Positions 31,890-41,697 of a stretch of 64,000 nt of DNA are shown here, piece by piece. The DNA lies in NCBI RefSeq assembly GCF_019048065.1, contig NZ_CP077291.1:4154001-4218000 (forward strand), read 5' to 3'. A model generated the notes under the pieces. The model saw only the letters and a list, made by a program, of their open reading frames with translations. It ran no database searches and was not told where the DNA came from. The DNA is from Citrobacter farmeri (lineage in GTDB: Bacteria; Pseudomonadota; Gammaproteobacteria; Enterobacterales; Enterobacteriaceae). Position 1 is the first letter of the stretch. Every line of letters begins with the position of its first letter. Both the position numbers and the translations under genes were made by a program.

Positions 31890-32879
31890 TTACGCGTCAG
31901 CTAAACCCGTAATTTGCGATACACGAGAAAGATCGATATTTCCGCCAGAAATAATGCTGACCGTTTTTCTGTTCTGGATATAGCCGTCTAATTTCCCGCT
32001 TAATAAAGCAGCACATGCCAGTGCACCTGCACCTTCTGTCACCACTTTATTGCGTTGAATTAAAGCAATCATGCTGTTGCGAATTTCGTCTTCGCTGACG
32101 AGAACAATGTCATCCACTAATTCACGCACAATTTCGTAGGTTAATTTACCCGGGCGGGAAACGTCACAACCGTCCGCCAGGGTGCCGGTCGTTCGGTGCG
32201 TGGTTATTTCTCCAGCCTGGTAAGACGCCGCCATGCCGTGCACGTTTTCAGACTGCACGCCAATCACTTTAATAGTCGGGTTAATTGATTTAATGGCGAT
32301 AGCAATACCTGCAATTAAACCGCCACCGCCGATAGGAACAATCACGTTATCGACGTCATACAGATCTTCCATAATTTCCAGACCGATGGTGCCCTGGCCG
32401 GCAATCACTTTCGGATCGTCATATGGCGGAATAAAAATACGCCCTTCCATTTCGACAATCTCACTGACCTTGGCAATAGTGTCGTTAAAATTGTCACCGT
32501 GCAGTACCACTTCCGCTGAGTAGTCGCAGGTGGCGGCCACTTTCGACTTCGGTGCGCCCTTCGGCATCACCACTTTGCCATCAATACCCAACATCGCGCA
32601 GGAGAGGGAAACCCCTTGTGCGTGGTTACCCGCTGAACAGGCCACAACGCCTTTGCGTTTTTCTGCATCCGTCAATGAGCTGAGCTTGTTAAATGCGCCA
32701 CGAATTTTAAATGAACCCGTACGCTGCATGTTTTCAAATTTAAGGAATATTTCCCCTTTGCACCGCTCACTAAAATAGTTGGAGCGAGGCATGCCTGTTT
32801 TATATATTTTCCCCGCCAGTCTTTTTTTTGCTTCGAGGATATCTTCAATGGCAACCGGGAGATCGTAAGTAATGTGCAT
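31890..32879 (-). CDS. tdcB: Catabolic threonine dehydratase TdcB
   Basis: TdcB deaminates L-threonine to 2-ketobutyrate and also uses serine; it is activated by AMP in E. coli. The 329 residues match. The PLP-binding lysine is K58 in [23 protein letters not shown] and the phosphate-binding loop [10 protein letters not shown] are intact. Unlike biosynthetic IlvA it has no C-terminal regulatory domain, which is normal for this enzyme. It is the first structural gene after tdcA, with a 99-base gap. Confidence 0.97.
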   Translation of the reverse strand: MHITYDLPVAIEDILEAKKRLAGKIYKTGMPRSNYFSERCKGEIFLKFENMQRTGSFKIRGAFNKLSSLTDAEKRKGVVACSAGNHAQGVSLSCAMLGIDGKVVMPKGAPKSKVAATCDYSAEVVLHGDNFNDTIAKVSEIVEMEGRIFIPPYDDPKVIAGQGTIGLEIMEDLYDVDNVIVPIGGGGLIAGIAIAIKSINPTIKVIGVQSENVHGMAASYQAGEITTHRTTGTLADGCDVSRPGKLTYEIVRELVDDIVLVSEDEIRNSMIALIQRNKVVTEGAGALACAALLSGKLDGYIQNRKTVSIISGGNIDLSRVSQITGLADA

Positions 32880-32978
32880 TGTAACCTCTTACCTGATAGT
32901 AAAGTAATAGATAGCCGTAACCAACGTCTGATATAAAGAACGATGGTATGAATTAAGGATTAAATTAAATTTAATCGG

Positions 32979-33917
32979 TTAGTTGATTTCAATTAATTGC
33001 TTTCGTCTGCAACCTTTATAAGATGAATACTCTTTGGCTAATTCAACCAAAACAGATGCGGCTTTTTTAATACGATAGTTTTTTGACCATATTGCGGCAT
33101 AGCGCGCAATGGGTAACGATTCTTCTACAGGGAGAGTAATAAACTGGTTTGAACCAAATGGTGCGGCCATATCGCACGGAATCACTGTCAGAAAATCAGC
33201 ATTGAGAACAAGATTATAAATGGTCACAACCGAGTCGGTTTTAACGATGTTTTCGATGCTGATGCCATTTCTTTGCAGGGTGGTGAGGAGTTCGCTGTAG
33301 TAGCCCATATTCGTTTGTGGCAACACCCACTGTTCGTTCTGCAACGATTCCAGCGTGGTGGTGCCGGTGCATGTTCGGGACTTATTCGCCACCAGCACGA
33401 ACTCCGACTCAAAGAGCGGCTCGACGTGCAGATCCTGCAATTTCATTTCGTCGCTGAGCGTACCAATCGCGAAGTCCAGTCGCCCGTCGCGGATCGCCGG
33501 CAGAAATGAGGAGAGTTGCGCCTCATACATGGAGACCTGCGATTTTGGGTAGACCTCTTTAAACTTCTGGATCATATCGGACATAAAGGTAAAACCAATC
33601 AGCGAAGGAAACCCGAATGAGATATCAACCACCGTGTTGTCGGTCATGCTGTTCATCTCATTCACCATGTTCTTCATCTCACGGGTGATGGATTCGGACC
33701 AGGAGAGTAAAACCTGTCCGGCATGGGTTAAGGTGACACCGGTATTTTTGCGAACCACCAACTCAACACCGAAATAAGCTTCAATATCGTTAATAATTTT
33801 ACTAACAGCCGGTTGAGTTAACCCTAATTCTTTTGCCGCAGAACCGATAGAACCGCTTCTGATTACTTCCTGAAAGACCACCAACTGCTGTGTTTTAGGG
33901 AGAGCGAACGTATTCAT
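32979..33917 (-). CDS. tdcA: TdcA, LysR-family activator of the tdc operon
   Basis: TdcA activates its own operon together with CRP and IHF. The ATG giving MNTFALPKTQQLVVF makes 312 residues as in E. coli; 26 further in-frame codons upstream overlap the promoter and are rejected. The helix-turn-helix runs through GSIGSAAKELGLTQPAVSKI at about residues 23-42. The remaining 240 residues form the effector-binding domain. It heads the tdcABCDEG transcript. A strong CRP site lies 64 bases upstream of the start. Confidence 0.96.
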   Translation of the reverse strand: MNTFALPKTQQLVVFQEVIRSGSIGSAAKELGLTQPAVSKIINDIEAYFGVELVVRKNTGVTLTHAGQVLLSWSESITREMKNMVNEMNSMTDNTVVDISFGFPSLIGFTFMSDMIQKFKEVYPKSQVSMYEAQLSSFLPAIRDGRLDFAIGTLSDEMKLQDLHVEPLFESEFVLVANKSRTCTGTTTLESLQNEQWVLPQTNMGYYSELLTTLQRNGISIENIVKTDSVVTIYNLVLNADFLTVIPCDMAAPFGSNQFITLPVEESLPIARYAAIWSKNYRIKKAASVLVELAKEYSSYKGCRRKQLIEIN

Positions 33918-33980
33918 ATCGACCTGCGTTAATAACTTTGTTGACGGCGTGAAGTGTAACAAATTACGTGAAGCAGGATA

Positions 33981-33996
33981 TGTGCGACTACTCACA
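33981..33996. promoter_or_regulatory. CRP site of the tdc promoter
   Basis: TGTGCGACTACTCACA read on the plus strand, or TGTGAGTAGTCGCACA on the minus strand, matches TGTGA-N6-TCACA at nine of ten core bases. The tdc operon of E. coli is strictly CRP-dependent, with its site at this relative position. Confidence 0.85.
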
Positions 33997-34536
33997 AATT
34001 GCCTTCACCTATATTTCAAGTGGTTATTATAAAATAAATAAACCACTTAAATTCAATTAGTTACATAAATACCATGTCACTTTAGTCTGATTTTTGTCAA
34101 AAAAAGAGGGGGGGATAACAATATTTTATGGCGATAACACAGGTTATTTTTACATCACGTTTAAAAATGAGGAATGACGATATTTCAAGCAATTATCGAG
34201 CAGTTAATGGTCAAGTTTTTCATTAAATTTAATAAGTAATTTATCAAATATAATTATATTTGGCACGTAAGTTGGGTTAAATAACGTTATACATCACGTT
34301 TTTTTGCCTTATTTGTTTATAAAGAAACATTGAATTTATCATTAATTAAATATATACACACAAATAATTATCATTAACAACAATATATTAACACTGGCAT
34401 TTTTCGTTTTTTCAGAGTGTAATTTTACCTAAGAGAACGTTTGCTTTTCATTTCTCCCGACAAACAAACCAATGGCAGCGTTTTGTGTTGCCGCTCACAG
34501 AACCAGAAATCTCTTATTTGCGAGCAGCTCAAAACC

Positions 34537-34628
34537 ATGCCGGATGGCGATGCTATCGCATCTTATCCGGCCTACAGGAGCGGAGACAACGTTCGCAGGC
34601 CTGATAAGCGAAGCGCCGTCAGGCAACA
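34537..34628. repeat. BIME between tdcA and rnpB
   Basis: The REP unit ATGCCGGATGGCGATGC...TTATCCGGCCTAC is followed by an opposing unit with GCAGGCCTGATAAGCG...GCGCCGTCAGGC. It is the usual enterobacterial pair. Confidence 0.88.
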
Positions 34629-34651
34629 GCGCTGTAGCAGCCTGTAAAAGC

Positions 34652-34675
34652 AAAAACCCGCCGAAGCGGGTTTTT
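34652..34675 (-). terminator. rnpB terminator
   Basis: On the minus strand ACCCGCTTCGGCGGGT forms a 6-7 bp stem with a TTCG-type loop, followed by TTTTTG. It lies eight bases after the mature RNase P RNA end, so the precursor needs 3' trimming as in E. coli. Confidence 0.92.
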
Positions 34676-34683
34676 ACATTAGA

Positions 34684-35060
<377 letters not shown>

Positions 35061-35067
35061 GGCGCGC

Positions 35068-35096
35068 AGTATAGTGGGTTTGCACGTCCTTGTCAC
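35068..35096 (-). promoter_or_regulatory. rnpB promoter
   Basis: GTGACA (-35) and TATACT (-10) are 17 bases apart on the minus strand. The -10 ends seven bases before the RNA start, with a GC-rich GCGCGCC discriminator typical of stringently controlled stable RNA promoters. The -35 overlaps the garK stop codon. Confidence 0.85.
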
Positions 35097-36238
35097 CCTA
35101 CGCTGCGCATTCCCACCGCCAGCGTCGCCGCAATGTTTCGCGATGCCCGGTAAATATTGTCAAATGCGCCGCGAAAAGCCTCTTCCAGAGTCCCAATACT
35201 GGTCAATACGCTGAAGACAGCATCGATTCCATATTGATGCACCACGCCGACATCCCGCGTCAGACTGCCGGCAATACCAATCACCGGTTTGTGATACTTC
35301 TTCGCTACGTTCGCCACGCCAATCGGCACTTTGCCGTGAATGCTCTGGCTGTCGATACGTCCTTCACCGGTAACAACCAGCGTACAGTCGTGAATATGTT
35401 CTTCCAGATTGAGCGCCTGGGTGACGATCTCAATCCCGCTTTTCAACTCCGCGCCGAGGAATGCCATCAGCGCCGCTCCCATGCCGCCCGCCGCGCCTGC
35501 GCCAGGCACATTCTGCACATCCACACCCAGCGATTTTTTAATGATGCCCGCGTAGTGAGCCAGATTGCGGTCCAGTTCGAGAATCAGCGCCTCCGTCGCC
35601 CCCTTTTGCGGCCCAAAGATCCGCGAGGCGCCCAGTTCACCCACCAGCGGATTAGTCACATCACAGGCGACGCGGATAGCACAGTTTTTTATGCGCGGAT
35701 CGAGACCAGACACATCGATGGTATTGAGACTGTTCAGGCTGCCACCGCCGTAGCCAATTTCAGTTCCGTTGGCATCACACAGCTTCGCCCCCAGCGCCTG
35801 AACCATCCCGGCTCCGCCGTCATTGGTCGCACTCCCGCCAATGCCGATAATAATATTGCTCGCCCCACTGTCCAGCGCCTGCAAAATAAGCTCCCCGGTG
35901 CCGCGAGAAGTGGTAATCAGTGGATTACGTTTTTCAGGAGGTACCAGCGCCAGTCCGCTGGCTGCCGCCATTTCAATAAACGCGGTCCTTCCATCGCCTG
36001 ACATGCCCCAGTTGGCATTCACTTTTTCACCCAGCGGTCCGGTCACCAGAGCGGAATGTGCAGAACCGTGCGTGGCGGCAATCATGGCTTCAACCGTTCC
36101 CTCACCACCATCGGCGACCGGAACAGAAACATACTTCGCATCGGGGAAAATTTCCCGAAATCCTTTTTCTATCGCCTGAGCTACCTCAGTAGCAGAAAGG
36201 CTTTCTTTATAAGAGTCTGGGGCAATTACGATTTTCAT
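35093..36238 (-). CDS. garK: Glycerate 2-kinase GarK
   Basis: GarK phosphorylates D-glycerate to 2-phosphoglycerate, the final step from galactarate into glycolysis. It has 381 residues, the E. coli length, and belongs to the type I glycerate kinase family. Visible motifs are KIVIAPDSYKESLSA at the start, VADGGEGTVEAM near residue 45, GIGGSATNDGGAGM near residue 125 and VPGAGAAGGMGAAL near residue 255. It is the last gene of garPLRK and is separated from garR by a BIME. Its stop overlaps the rnpB -35 box. Confidence 0.97.
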   Translation of the reverse strand: MKIVIAPDSYKESLSATEVAQAIEKGFREIFPDAKYVSVPVADGGEGTVEAMIAATHGSAHSALVTGPLGEKVNANWGMSGDGRTAFIEMAAASGLALVPPEKRNPLITTSRGTGELILQALDSGASNIIIGIGGSATNDGGAGMVQALGAKLCDANGTEIGYGGGSLNSLNTIDVSGLDPRIKNCAIRVACDVTNPLVGELGASRIFGPQKGATEALILELDRNLAHYAGIIKKSLGVDVQNVPGAGAAGGMGAALMAFLGAELKSGIEIVTQALNLEEHIHDCTLVVTGEGRIDSQSIHGKVPIGVANVAKKYHKPVIGIAGSLTRDVGVVHQYGIDAVFSVLTSIGTLEEAFRGAFDNIYRASRNIAATLAVGMRSVG

Positions 36239-36260
36239 GATGATCGCCTGTTACTGCACA

Positions 36261-36327
36261 ACGCCGGATGGCGTTTTACTTATCCGGCCTACAATCCAGG
36301 CCCGGATCGCGACGCGTCATCCGGGCA
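36261..36327. repeat. BIME inside the gar operon, between garR and garK
   Basis: ACGCCGGATGGCGT...TTATCCGGCCTAC and an opposing GCCCGGATCGCGACGCGTCATCC unit fill most of the 97-base gap. Position within an operon suggests differential mRNA stability of garK versus the upstream genes. Confidence 0.85.
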
Positions 36328-36335
36328 CAAGGTCA

Positions 36336-37226
36336 TTAGCGAGTGACTTCCACTTTCGCCAGTTTTTCGTAATAGCATGCCAGCGCACTGTGGTCAGCGG
36401 TTCCCAGGCCGTCAGCACGCAGCGCCTGCATCATCTCCATGACCGCCGCGGTCAGCGGAAGCTGAGCACCAACACCGTGAGACGTATCCAGCGCATTAGC
36501 CAGATCTTTAATATGCAAATCGATACGGAAACCCGGCTTGAAGTTACGGTCCATTACCATCGGTGCTTTCGCATCCAGTACGGTACTGCCTGCCAGGCCA
36601 CCACGGATCGCCTGATAGACCAGATCCGGGTTGACGCCGGCTTTCGTCGCCAGCGTCAATGCTTCAGACATCGCCGCAATGTTCAGCGCGACAATCACCT
36701 GGTTTGCCAGCTTGGTGACATTACCCGCGCCGATATCACCGGTATGAACAACGGAACCCGCCATTGCCTTCAGTAAATCGTAGTACTTATCGAAAATCGC
36801 TTTGTCGCCGCCAACCATTACCGATAACGTGCCGTCAATCGCCTTCGGCTCACCGCCACTCACCGGCGCGTCCAGCATATCGATGCCTTTGGCTTTCAGC
36901 GCATCGCTGATCTCACGGCTCGCCAGCGGTGCGATGGAGCTCATATCGATCAACACCGTCCCCGGTTTCGCCCCTTCAATAATGCCGCCTTCGCCCAGCG
37001 CAACCTCTTTCACATGCGGAGAGTTCGGCAGCATGGTGATGATGACATCACACTGCTCAGCAATCGCTTTGGCGTTAGAAGCGGTTTCTGCACCTGCCGC
37101 GATAACATCAGCGATCGCTTCAGGATTACGGTCAGAAACCACCAGCGAGTAACCTGCTTTCAGGAGGTTTTTACTCATTGGTTTACCCATGATACCCAGG
37201 CCAATAAAACCAACTTTCATCGTCAT
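36336..37226 (-). CDS. garR: Tartronate semialdehyde reductase GarR
   Basis: GarR reduces tartronate semialdehyde to D-glycerate with NADH or NADPH. It is a beta-hydroxyacid dehydrogenase with GFIGLGIMGKPMSKNL as the Rossmann loop, DAPVSGGEPKAIDGTLS as the substrate-binding motif and GNVTKLANQ with the catalytic lysine. The first ATG gives 296 residues and is best spaced from GAGAG. The ATG two codons later would give the 294 residues used for the E. coli protein, so the start could be either. It lies in garPLRK, 29 bases after garL. Confidence 0.95.
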   Translation of the reverse strand: MTMKVGFIGLGIMGKPMSKNLLKAGYSLVVSDRNPEAIADVIAAGAETASNAKAIAEQCDVIITMLPNSPHVKEVALGEGGIIEGAKPGTVLIDMSSIAPLASREISDALKAKGIDMLDAPVSGGEPKAIDGTLSVMVGGDKAIFDKYYDLLKAMAGSVVHTGDIGAGNVTKLANQVIVALNIAAMSEALTLATKAGVNPDLVYQAIRGGLAGSTVLDAKAPMVMDRNFKPGFRIDLHIKDLANALDTSHGVGAQLPLTAAVMEMMQALRADGLGTADHSALACYYEKLAKVEVTR

Positions 37227-37255
37227 ATCATTTATCTCTCTTGTTTCGGTGGTGG

Positions 37256-38026
37256 TTATTTCTTAAAGGCGTCAGCCAGTTTCTGCGTGGCAGAACGGAA
37301 CACGCCCAGGTCGCTGCCGACGGCAACAAACGTGGCGCCCCATTCCAGATAGCGACGCGCGTCAGCATCAACCGGAGCCAGAATGCCGCTCGGTTTGCCG
37401 TGCGCTTTCGCGCGGGCAAAGATGTGCTGAATGGCTTTCTGAACCTCAGGATGAGACGCATTGCCGAGATGGCCTAACGCCGCAGCCAGATCGCTTGGGC
37501 CAACGAAAATGCCGTCGACGCCTGCGGTAGCAGCGATAGCATCGACGTTATCCACGCCCTGCTGGCTCTCAATCTGCACAATGATGGTGATGTTCTTGTT
37601 GGACTGCGCGAAGTAATCCGGGACGGTGCCAAACATGTTGGCGCGATGCGATACGGACACTCCGCGGATCCCTTCCGGCGGATAGCGCGTCGACGCGACA
37701 GCATTCACTGCCTCTTCTTCCGTTTCAACAAACGGGATCAGGAAGTTGTAAAACCCAATATCCAGCAGACGCTTGATAATGACCGGCTCATTGGTTGGTA
37801 CACGCACAACCGGCGCGCTGGCACTGCCTTTCAGCGCCATTAACTGCGGAATAAAGGTGGAGACATCGTTTGGCGCATGTTCGCCATCCAGCACCAGCCA
37901 GTCGAAGCCCGCCAACCCTAAAACTTCAGTGCTGATTGGGCTTGCCAACGCTGACCAACAGCCAATCTGAATCTGATGTGCAGCCAGCGCTGCTTTGAAT
38001 TTGTTCGGGAAGATGTCGTTATTCAT
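37256..38026 (-). CDS. garL: 5-keto-4-deoxy-D-glucarate aldolase GarL
   Basis: GarL cleaves 5-keto-4-deoxy-D-glucarate into pyruvate and tartronate semialdehyde. It has 256 residues, as in E. coli, and belongs to the magnesium-dependent HpcH/HpaI class II aldolases. The catalytic base histidine is H50 in [11 protein letters not shown]. The metal-binding part is seen as [15 protein letters not shown] and [14 protein letters not shown] near residues 150-185. It follows garP by 28 bases. Confidence 0.97.
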   Translation of the reverse strand: MNNDIFPNKFKAALAAHQIQIGCWSALASPISTEVLGLAGFDWLVLDGEHAPNDVSTFIPQLMALKGSASAPVVRVPTNEPVIIKRLLDIGFYNFLIPFVETEEEAVNAVASTRYPPEGIRGVSVSHRANMFGTVPDYFAQSNKNITIIVQIESQQGVDNVDAIAATAGVDGIFVGPSDLAAALGHLGNASHPEVQKAIQHIFARAKAHGKPSGILAPVDADARRYLEWGATFVAVGSDLGVFRSATQKLADAFKK

Positions 38027-38054
38027 CGCTTTTACCTTGTCACTTAACCGTTAA

Positions 38055-39389
38055 TTATTTCTGCAGTTCCATACGTTTAATGTCACCGACAATAAACAGG
38101 TAGCACACCATTGCCATCAGCGCGGAACAGCCAACGAATACCAGCGCAGCGTTGAAGGAGTGCAGTTCACTTACCAGGTAACCGATAACCAGTGGCGTTA
38201 CGATGGATGCCACATTGCCAAAGACGTTAAATACCCCGCCACACAGACCAACAATCTCCTTCGGTGCGGTATCCGAGATTACAGGCCAGCCCAGTGCGCC
38301 AAATCCTTTACCAAAGAAGGCCAGCGCCATCAGCGTCACCACCAGCGCGGTGTTGTCGGTGTAGTTGCACAGAATGATGGTAGAAGCCAGCAGCATTCCC
38401 AGCACAATCGGCAGCTTACGTGCAACGGTGATAGAAAAACCGCGCTTAATCAGATAATCCGAGAACACACCGCCCAGTACGCCACCGGCGAAACCACACA
38501 GTGCCGGAATCGAAGCCACCAGACCCACCTTCAGGATCGACATCCCTTTTTCCTGCACCAGGTAAATCGGGAACCAGGTCAGGAAGAACCAGGTGATAGT
38601 GTTGATGAAATACTGGCCGAAGAACACGCCGAGCATCATGCGGTTGGTCAATAACTGCTTGATGTAATGTAGTTTCGGACCACTGGCCACTGCGGTGCCA
38701 GGTTTTTTGTGGTCCATATCCACGACCGCACCGTTTTCAGAGATGAACTTCAACTCTTCTGCGGACATCCGCGGGTGATCGGTGGGGTTATGAATCAGTT
38801 TGACCCACAGCGCCGTCAGGACAAACCCGATTACGCCCATCACAGTAAAGACGTGCTCCCAGCCCCAGGCAAAGGTCAACCAACCAAGCAACGGTGAGAA
38901 CAGAGCCAGTGAAAAATACTGGGCTGAGTTAAAGATTGCCGACGCGGTTCCACGTTCTTTGGTCGGGAACCAGGCCGCGACGATACGGGCGTTTGCCGGG
39001 AACGAAGGCGCTTCCGAGAAACCCAGCATAAAGCGCATAAAAAACATGGAGACCCCCGCCCAGGCCAGCGGGAACATATCCACGAAGCCTTGCAGGAAGG
39101 TGAACAGCGACCAGAAGAACAGGCTGTATGTATAAACTTTTTTCGAACCAAACTTATCGAGCAGCCAGCCGCCGGGGATTTGCATCAGCAGGTAGGCCCA
39201 GCCAAATGCAGAGAAGATGTAACCCATCGACACGGCACTCAACTGCAACTCTTTGGCGACTTCGGTTCCGGCAATAGACAGCGTCGCCCGATCCGCGTAG
39301 TTAACCGCAGTGACAATAAAAATTATCAGCAGAATTAAATAGCGGGTATGCGTACCTTTCTTTTTTTCTTCAACTGTATCCAGGATCAT
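38055..39389 (-). CDS. garP: Galactarate/glucarate transporter GarP (MFS)
   Basis: GarP is a major facilitator of the anion:cation symporter family that imports galactarate, glucarate and probably glycerate. The 444 residues equal E. coli GarP. RYLILLIIFIVTAVNYADRA forms helix 1 with the conserved NYADRA, GGWLLDKFGSKKVY is the loop 2-3 MFS signature, and twelve spans can be read. It is first gene of garPLRK, which diverges from garD. The 381-base spacer carries CRP sites and direct repeats. Confidence 0.97.
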   Translation of the reverse strand: MILDTVEEKKKGTHTRYLILLIIFIVTAVNYADRATLSIAGTEVAKELQLSAVSMGYIFSAFGWAYLLMQIPGGWLLDKFGSKKVYTYSLFFWSLFTFLQGFVDMFPLAWAGVSMFFMRFMLGFSEAPSFPANARIVAAWFPTKERGTASAIFNSAQYFSLALFSPLLGWLTFAWGWEHVFTVMGVIGFVLTALWVKLIHNPTDHPRMSAEELKFISENGAVVDMDHKKPGTAVASGPKLHYIKQLLTNRMMLGVFFGQYFINTITWFFLTWFPIYLVQEKGMSILKVGLVASIPALCGFAGGVLGGVFSDYLIKRGFSITVARKLPIVLGMLLASTIILCNYTDNTALVVTLMALAFFGKGFGALGWPVISDTAPKEIVGLCGGVFNVFGNVASIVTPLVIGYLVSELHSFNAALVFVGCSALMAMVCYLFIVGDIKRMELQK

Positions 39390-39770
39390 TTTATTTACCT
39401 CAGAAACTTAAGCAGACGTATTTATTATTATTTATTGATGACAGGTACTATCGCTTATTAATTAATGCAGATACGCATTTCGTGATTCAGTATAATCAGG
39501 CGGGAAGTATTAAGCATTGTGCAGATGCTCACTAAGAATGCTTATTTCAAATAATATCTTGAGCATATGCACATAACGCTGGGCGCTGATGCACATATTT
39601 ACGCTTTACTGCCCCTGATAGCAGGGCTTTCACCATAACGAGTGATCTGGATCACATTCTTAATTTTGAACTCCTGACATCCTTATTTCACGACAGGACA
39701 TTCTTATTTTAATAATCGGATTCGTTGAACCCTCTATATTAATATCACCCCGGCTGGAGAATACTGGACA
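39390..39770. promoter_or_regulatory. Divergent garP-garD control region
   Basis: Two CRP-like sites are seen: TGTGCAGATGCTCACT (39518-39533) and the stronger AGTGATCTGGATCACA (39641-39656), which has a nearly perfect CRP core. Between them the 9-mer ATGCACATA occurs twice, at 39567 and 39589, exactly 22 bases apart, or two helical turns. Since E. coli gar genes are activated by CdaR, these repeats are candidate CdaR half-sites. No reading frame is supported. Confidence 0.65.
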
Positions 39771-41342
39771 ATGGCCAACATCGAAATCAGACAAGAATCG
39801 CCGAGCGCATTTTATATAAAGGTCCACGAGACAGATAATGTGGCGATCATTGTTAATGACAATGGTTTAAAAGCCGGGACGCGATTCCCGGATGGACTGG
39901 AGCTTATTGAGCATATTCCACAGGGACATAAAGTCGCGCTGGTGGATATTCCGGTTCATGGTGAAATCGTACGTTATGGTGAAGTGATCGGCTACGCCGT
40001 GCGCGACATTCCACGTGGAAGCTGGATTGATGAATCCATGGTTGAGCTGCCGAAAGCCCCACCGTTGAACACCCTACCGCTGGCGACCAAAGTACCGGAA
40101 CCACTGCCGCCGCTGGAAGGCTATACCTTTGAAGGCTACCGCAACGCCGATGGTAGCGTCGGCACCAAGAATCTGCTCGGCATTACTACCAGCGTACACT
40201 GCGTGGCGGGCGTGGTTGATTACGTCGTTAAAATCATTGAGCGCGATCTGCTGCCCAAATACCCGAACGTTGATGGCGTGGTCGGACTTAATCACCTCTA
40301 CGGTTGCGGCGTGGCCATTAACGCCCCGGCAGCCGTGGTGCCAATCCGCACCATTCATAACATCTCACTGAACCCAAACTTTGGCGGCGAAGTGATGGTC
40401 ATTGGTCTGGGTTGCGAAAAACTGCAGCCGGAACGTTTACTGGAAGGCACTGACGATGTGCAAAGTATTCCGGTCGATAGCGCCAGCATCGTCAGCCTTC
40501 AGGACGAAAAGCACGTGGGCTTTCGTTCCATGGTCGATGATATCCTCCAGGTCGCTGAACGCCATCTGGCTAAGCTGAACCTGCGCCAGCGCGAAACCTG
40601 TCCGGCCTCTGAGCTGGTCGTCGGCATGCAGTGCGGCGGCAGCGATGCGTTTTCCGGCGTGACGGCGAACCCGGCGGTGGGCTATGCCTCTGACCTGCTG
40701 GTACGCTGCGGTGCCACGGTGATGTTCTCTGAAGTCACCGAAGTGCGTGATGCGATTCATCTGCTGACCCCGCGCACTATCAACGAAGAGGTGGGTAAAC
40801 GTCTGCTGGAAGAGATGGCCTGGTACGACAACTATCTCGATATGGGGAAAACTGACCGCAGCGCTAACCCCTCTCCGGGTAACAAAAAGGGCGGTCTGGC
40901 GAACGTGGTGGAAAAAGCGCTGGGCTCAATTGCCAAATCCGGCAAAAGCGCGATTGTCGAAGTGCTCTCGCCGGGCCAGCGCCCGACCAAACGCGGTCTG
41001 ATTTATGCCGCGACGCCAGCCAGCGATTTTGTTTGCGGCACACAACAGGTGGCTTCCGGGATCACCGTCCAGGTATTCACTACGGGTCGAGGTACCCCGT
41101 ATGGCCTGATGGCCGTGCCGGTGATCAAGATGGCGACGCGTACCGAACTGGCAAACCGCTGGTACGACTTAATGGATATCAATGCGGGCACCATCGCCAC
41201 AGGCGAAGAGACGATTGAGGAAGTCGGTCAGAAACTGTTCGAATTTATTCTCGATGTCGCCAGCGGCCGTAAGAAAACGTTCTCCGATCAATGGGGACTC
41301 CACAACCAACTGGCAGTGTTTAACCCGGCCCCCGTGACCTGA
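39771..41342 (+). CDS. garD: Galactarate dehydratase GarD
   Basis: GarD dehydrates galactarate to 5-keto-4-deoxy-D-glucarate, the first step of the pathway. It has 523 residues, as in E. coli. An N-terminal SAF-like domain (about residues 15-85) is joined to a catalytic part with [29 protein letters not shown] and [20 protein letters not shown], the same blocks as in UxaA. It is transcribed away from garPLRK as a single gene and ends at a strong terminator. The ABC cassette begins downstream. Confidence 0.97.
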   Translation: MANIEIRQESPSAFYIKVHETDNVAIIVNDNGLKAGTRFPDGLELIEHIPQGHKVALVDIPVHGEIVRYGEVIGYAVRDIPRGSWIDESMVELPKAPPLNTLPLATKVPEPLPPLEGYTFEGYRNADGSVGTKNLLGITTSVHCVAGVVDYVVKIIERDLLPKYPNVDGVVGLNHLYGCGVAINAPAAVVPIRTIHNISLNPNFGGEVMVIGLGCEKLQPERLLEGTDDVQSIPVDSASIVSLQDEKHVGFRSMVDDILQVAERHLAKLNLRQRETCPASELVVGMQCGGSDAFSGVTANPAVGYASDLLVRCGATVMFSEVTEVRDAIHLLTPRTINEEVGKRLLEEMAWYDNYLDMGKTDRSANPSPGNKKGGLANVVEKALGSIAKSGKSAIVEVLSPGQRPTKRGLIYAATPASDFVCGTQQVASGITVQVFTTGRGTPYGLMAVPVIKMATRTELANRWYDLMDINAGTIATGEETIEEVGQKLFEFILDVASGRKKTFSDQWGLHNQLAVFNPAPVT

Positions 41343-41368
41343 TATTTTCGAAACGAAAGCAACTGAGA

Positions 41369-41394
41369 AAACGGGGAATACTCCCCGTTTTTTT
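41369..41394 (+). terminator. garD terminator
   Basis: AAACGGGGA...TCCCCGTTTTTTT forms a stem of at least seven base pairs followed by a long T-run, 26 bases after the garD stop. This separates garD from the ABC cassette. Confidence 0.92.
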
Positions 41395-41413
41395 CCCATC
41401 CCCCGAAACATAA

Positions 41414-41429
41414 AGTGATAATGCTCGCA
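41414..41429 (+). promoter_or_regulatory. Candidate CRP site of the ABC cassette
   Basis: AGTGATAATGCTCGCA matches TGTGA-N6-TCACA at eight of ten core bases. It lies about 280 bases before the binding-protein gene, so the transcription start must be well upstream of that gene for direct activation. Confidence 0.45.
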
Positions 41430-41532
41430 GTTTTGAAGGTTAATTTTTCACTCACCTTTTTTCGATTTCCGCCGGTAGAAAAATCCTAAGCCGTTGAAAG
41501 GAAGAGCAACACCTGATGTCTCCCTTTTCCCC

Positions 41533-41555
41533 CTCTTTTCGTTTTGATAAAAGAG
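41533..41555. promoter_or_regulatory. Palindromic operator candidate of the ABC cassette
   Basis: The arms CTCTTTT and AAAAGAG surround a 9-base centre, and the left half reads CTTTTCGTTTTGAT, very like the CTTTCGTTTT boxes upstream of agaR, kbaZ and agaS. It lies in the 355-base leader between garD and the binding-protein gene, otherwise empty of genes. I infer control by AgaR or by its paralogue at 48279-49049. Confidence 0.5.
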
Positions 41556-41697
41556 AAACCTACCGAAAGCGCCTGCGGTTTTAATGCGATAAATCCCTCA
41601 TTTTTCCCCCTTTGACTTTCCTCCTTGTTAAACAGAATATTCAATGGCTTCTGTAATTTACCTCACCGACATTCTGACCCGAATAAAGAGGGAAGTT

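Larger units (their letters stand above)
33997..34683. other. AT-rich control region between tdcA and rnpB, no gene seen
   Basis: About 450 bases next to tdcA are strongly AT-rich, with A/T runs suited to IHF and TdcA binding, and one GAGGGGGGG run near 34108. No reading frame has a convincing ribosome binding site, so the divergent tdcR and the yhaBC genes found here in E. coli are not recognisable. The rnpB-proximal end holds a BIME and the rnpB terminator, annotated separately. Confidence 0.65.

Noticed and set aside
33918..33995. 26-codon upstream extension of tdcA
   Set aside because: It covers promoter DNA next to the CRP site and is not in the family.
34168..34227. Short ORF as a possible tdcR
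   Set aside because: It has only 19 codons, no convincing ribosome binding site and no recognisable similarity.
35090..36001. 303-codon open frame on the plus strand
   Set aside because: It is the antisense shadow of garK in GC-rich DNA, with no ribosome binding site or family pattern.
41644..41697. N-terminal extension of the ABC binding protein
   Set aside because: It would put 18 residues before a normal signal peptide, and the ribosome binding site belongs to the downstream ATG.
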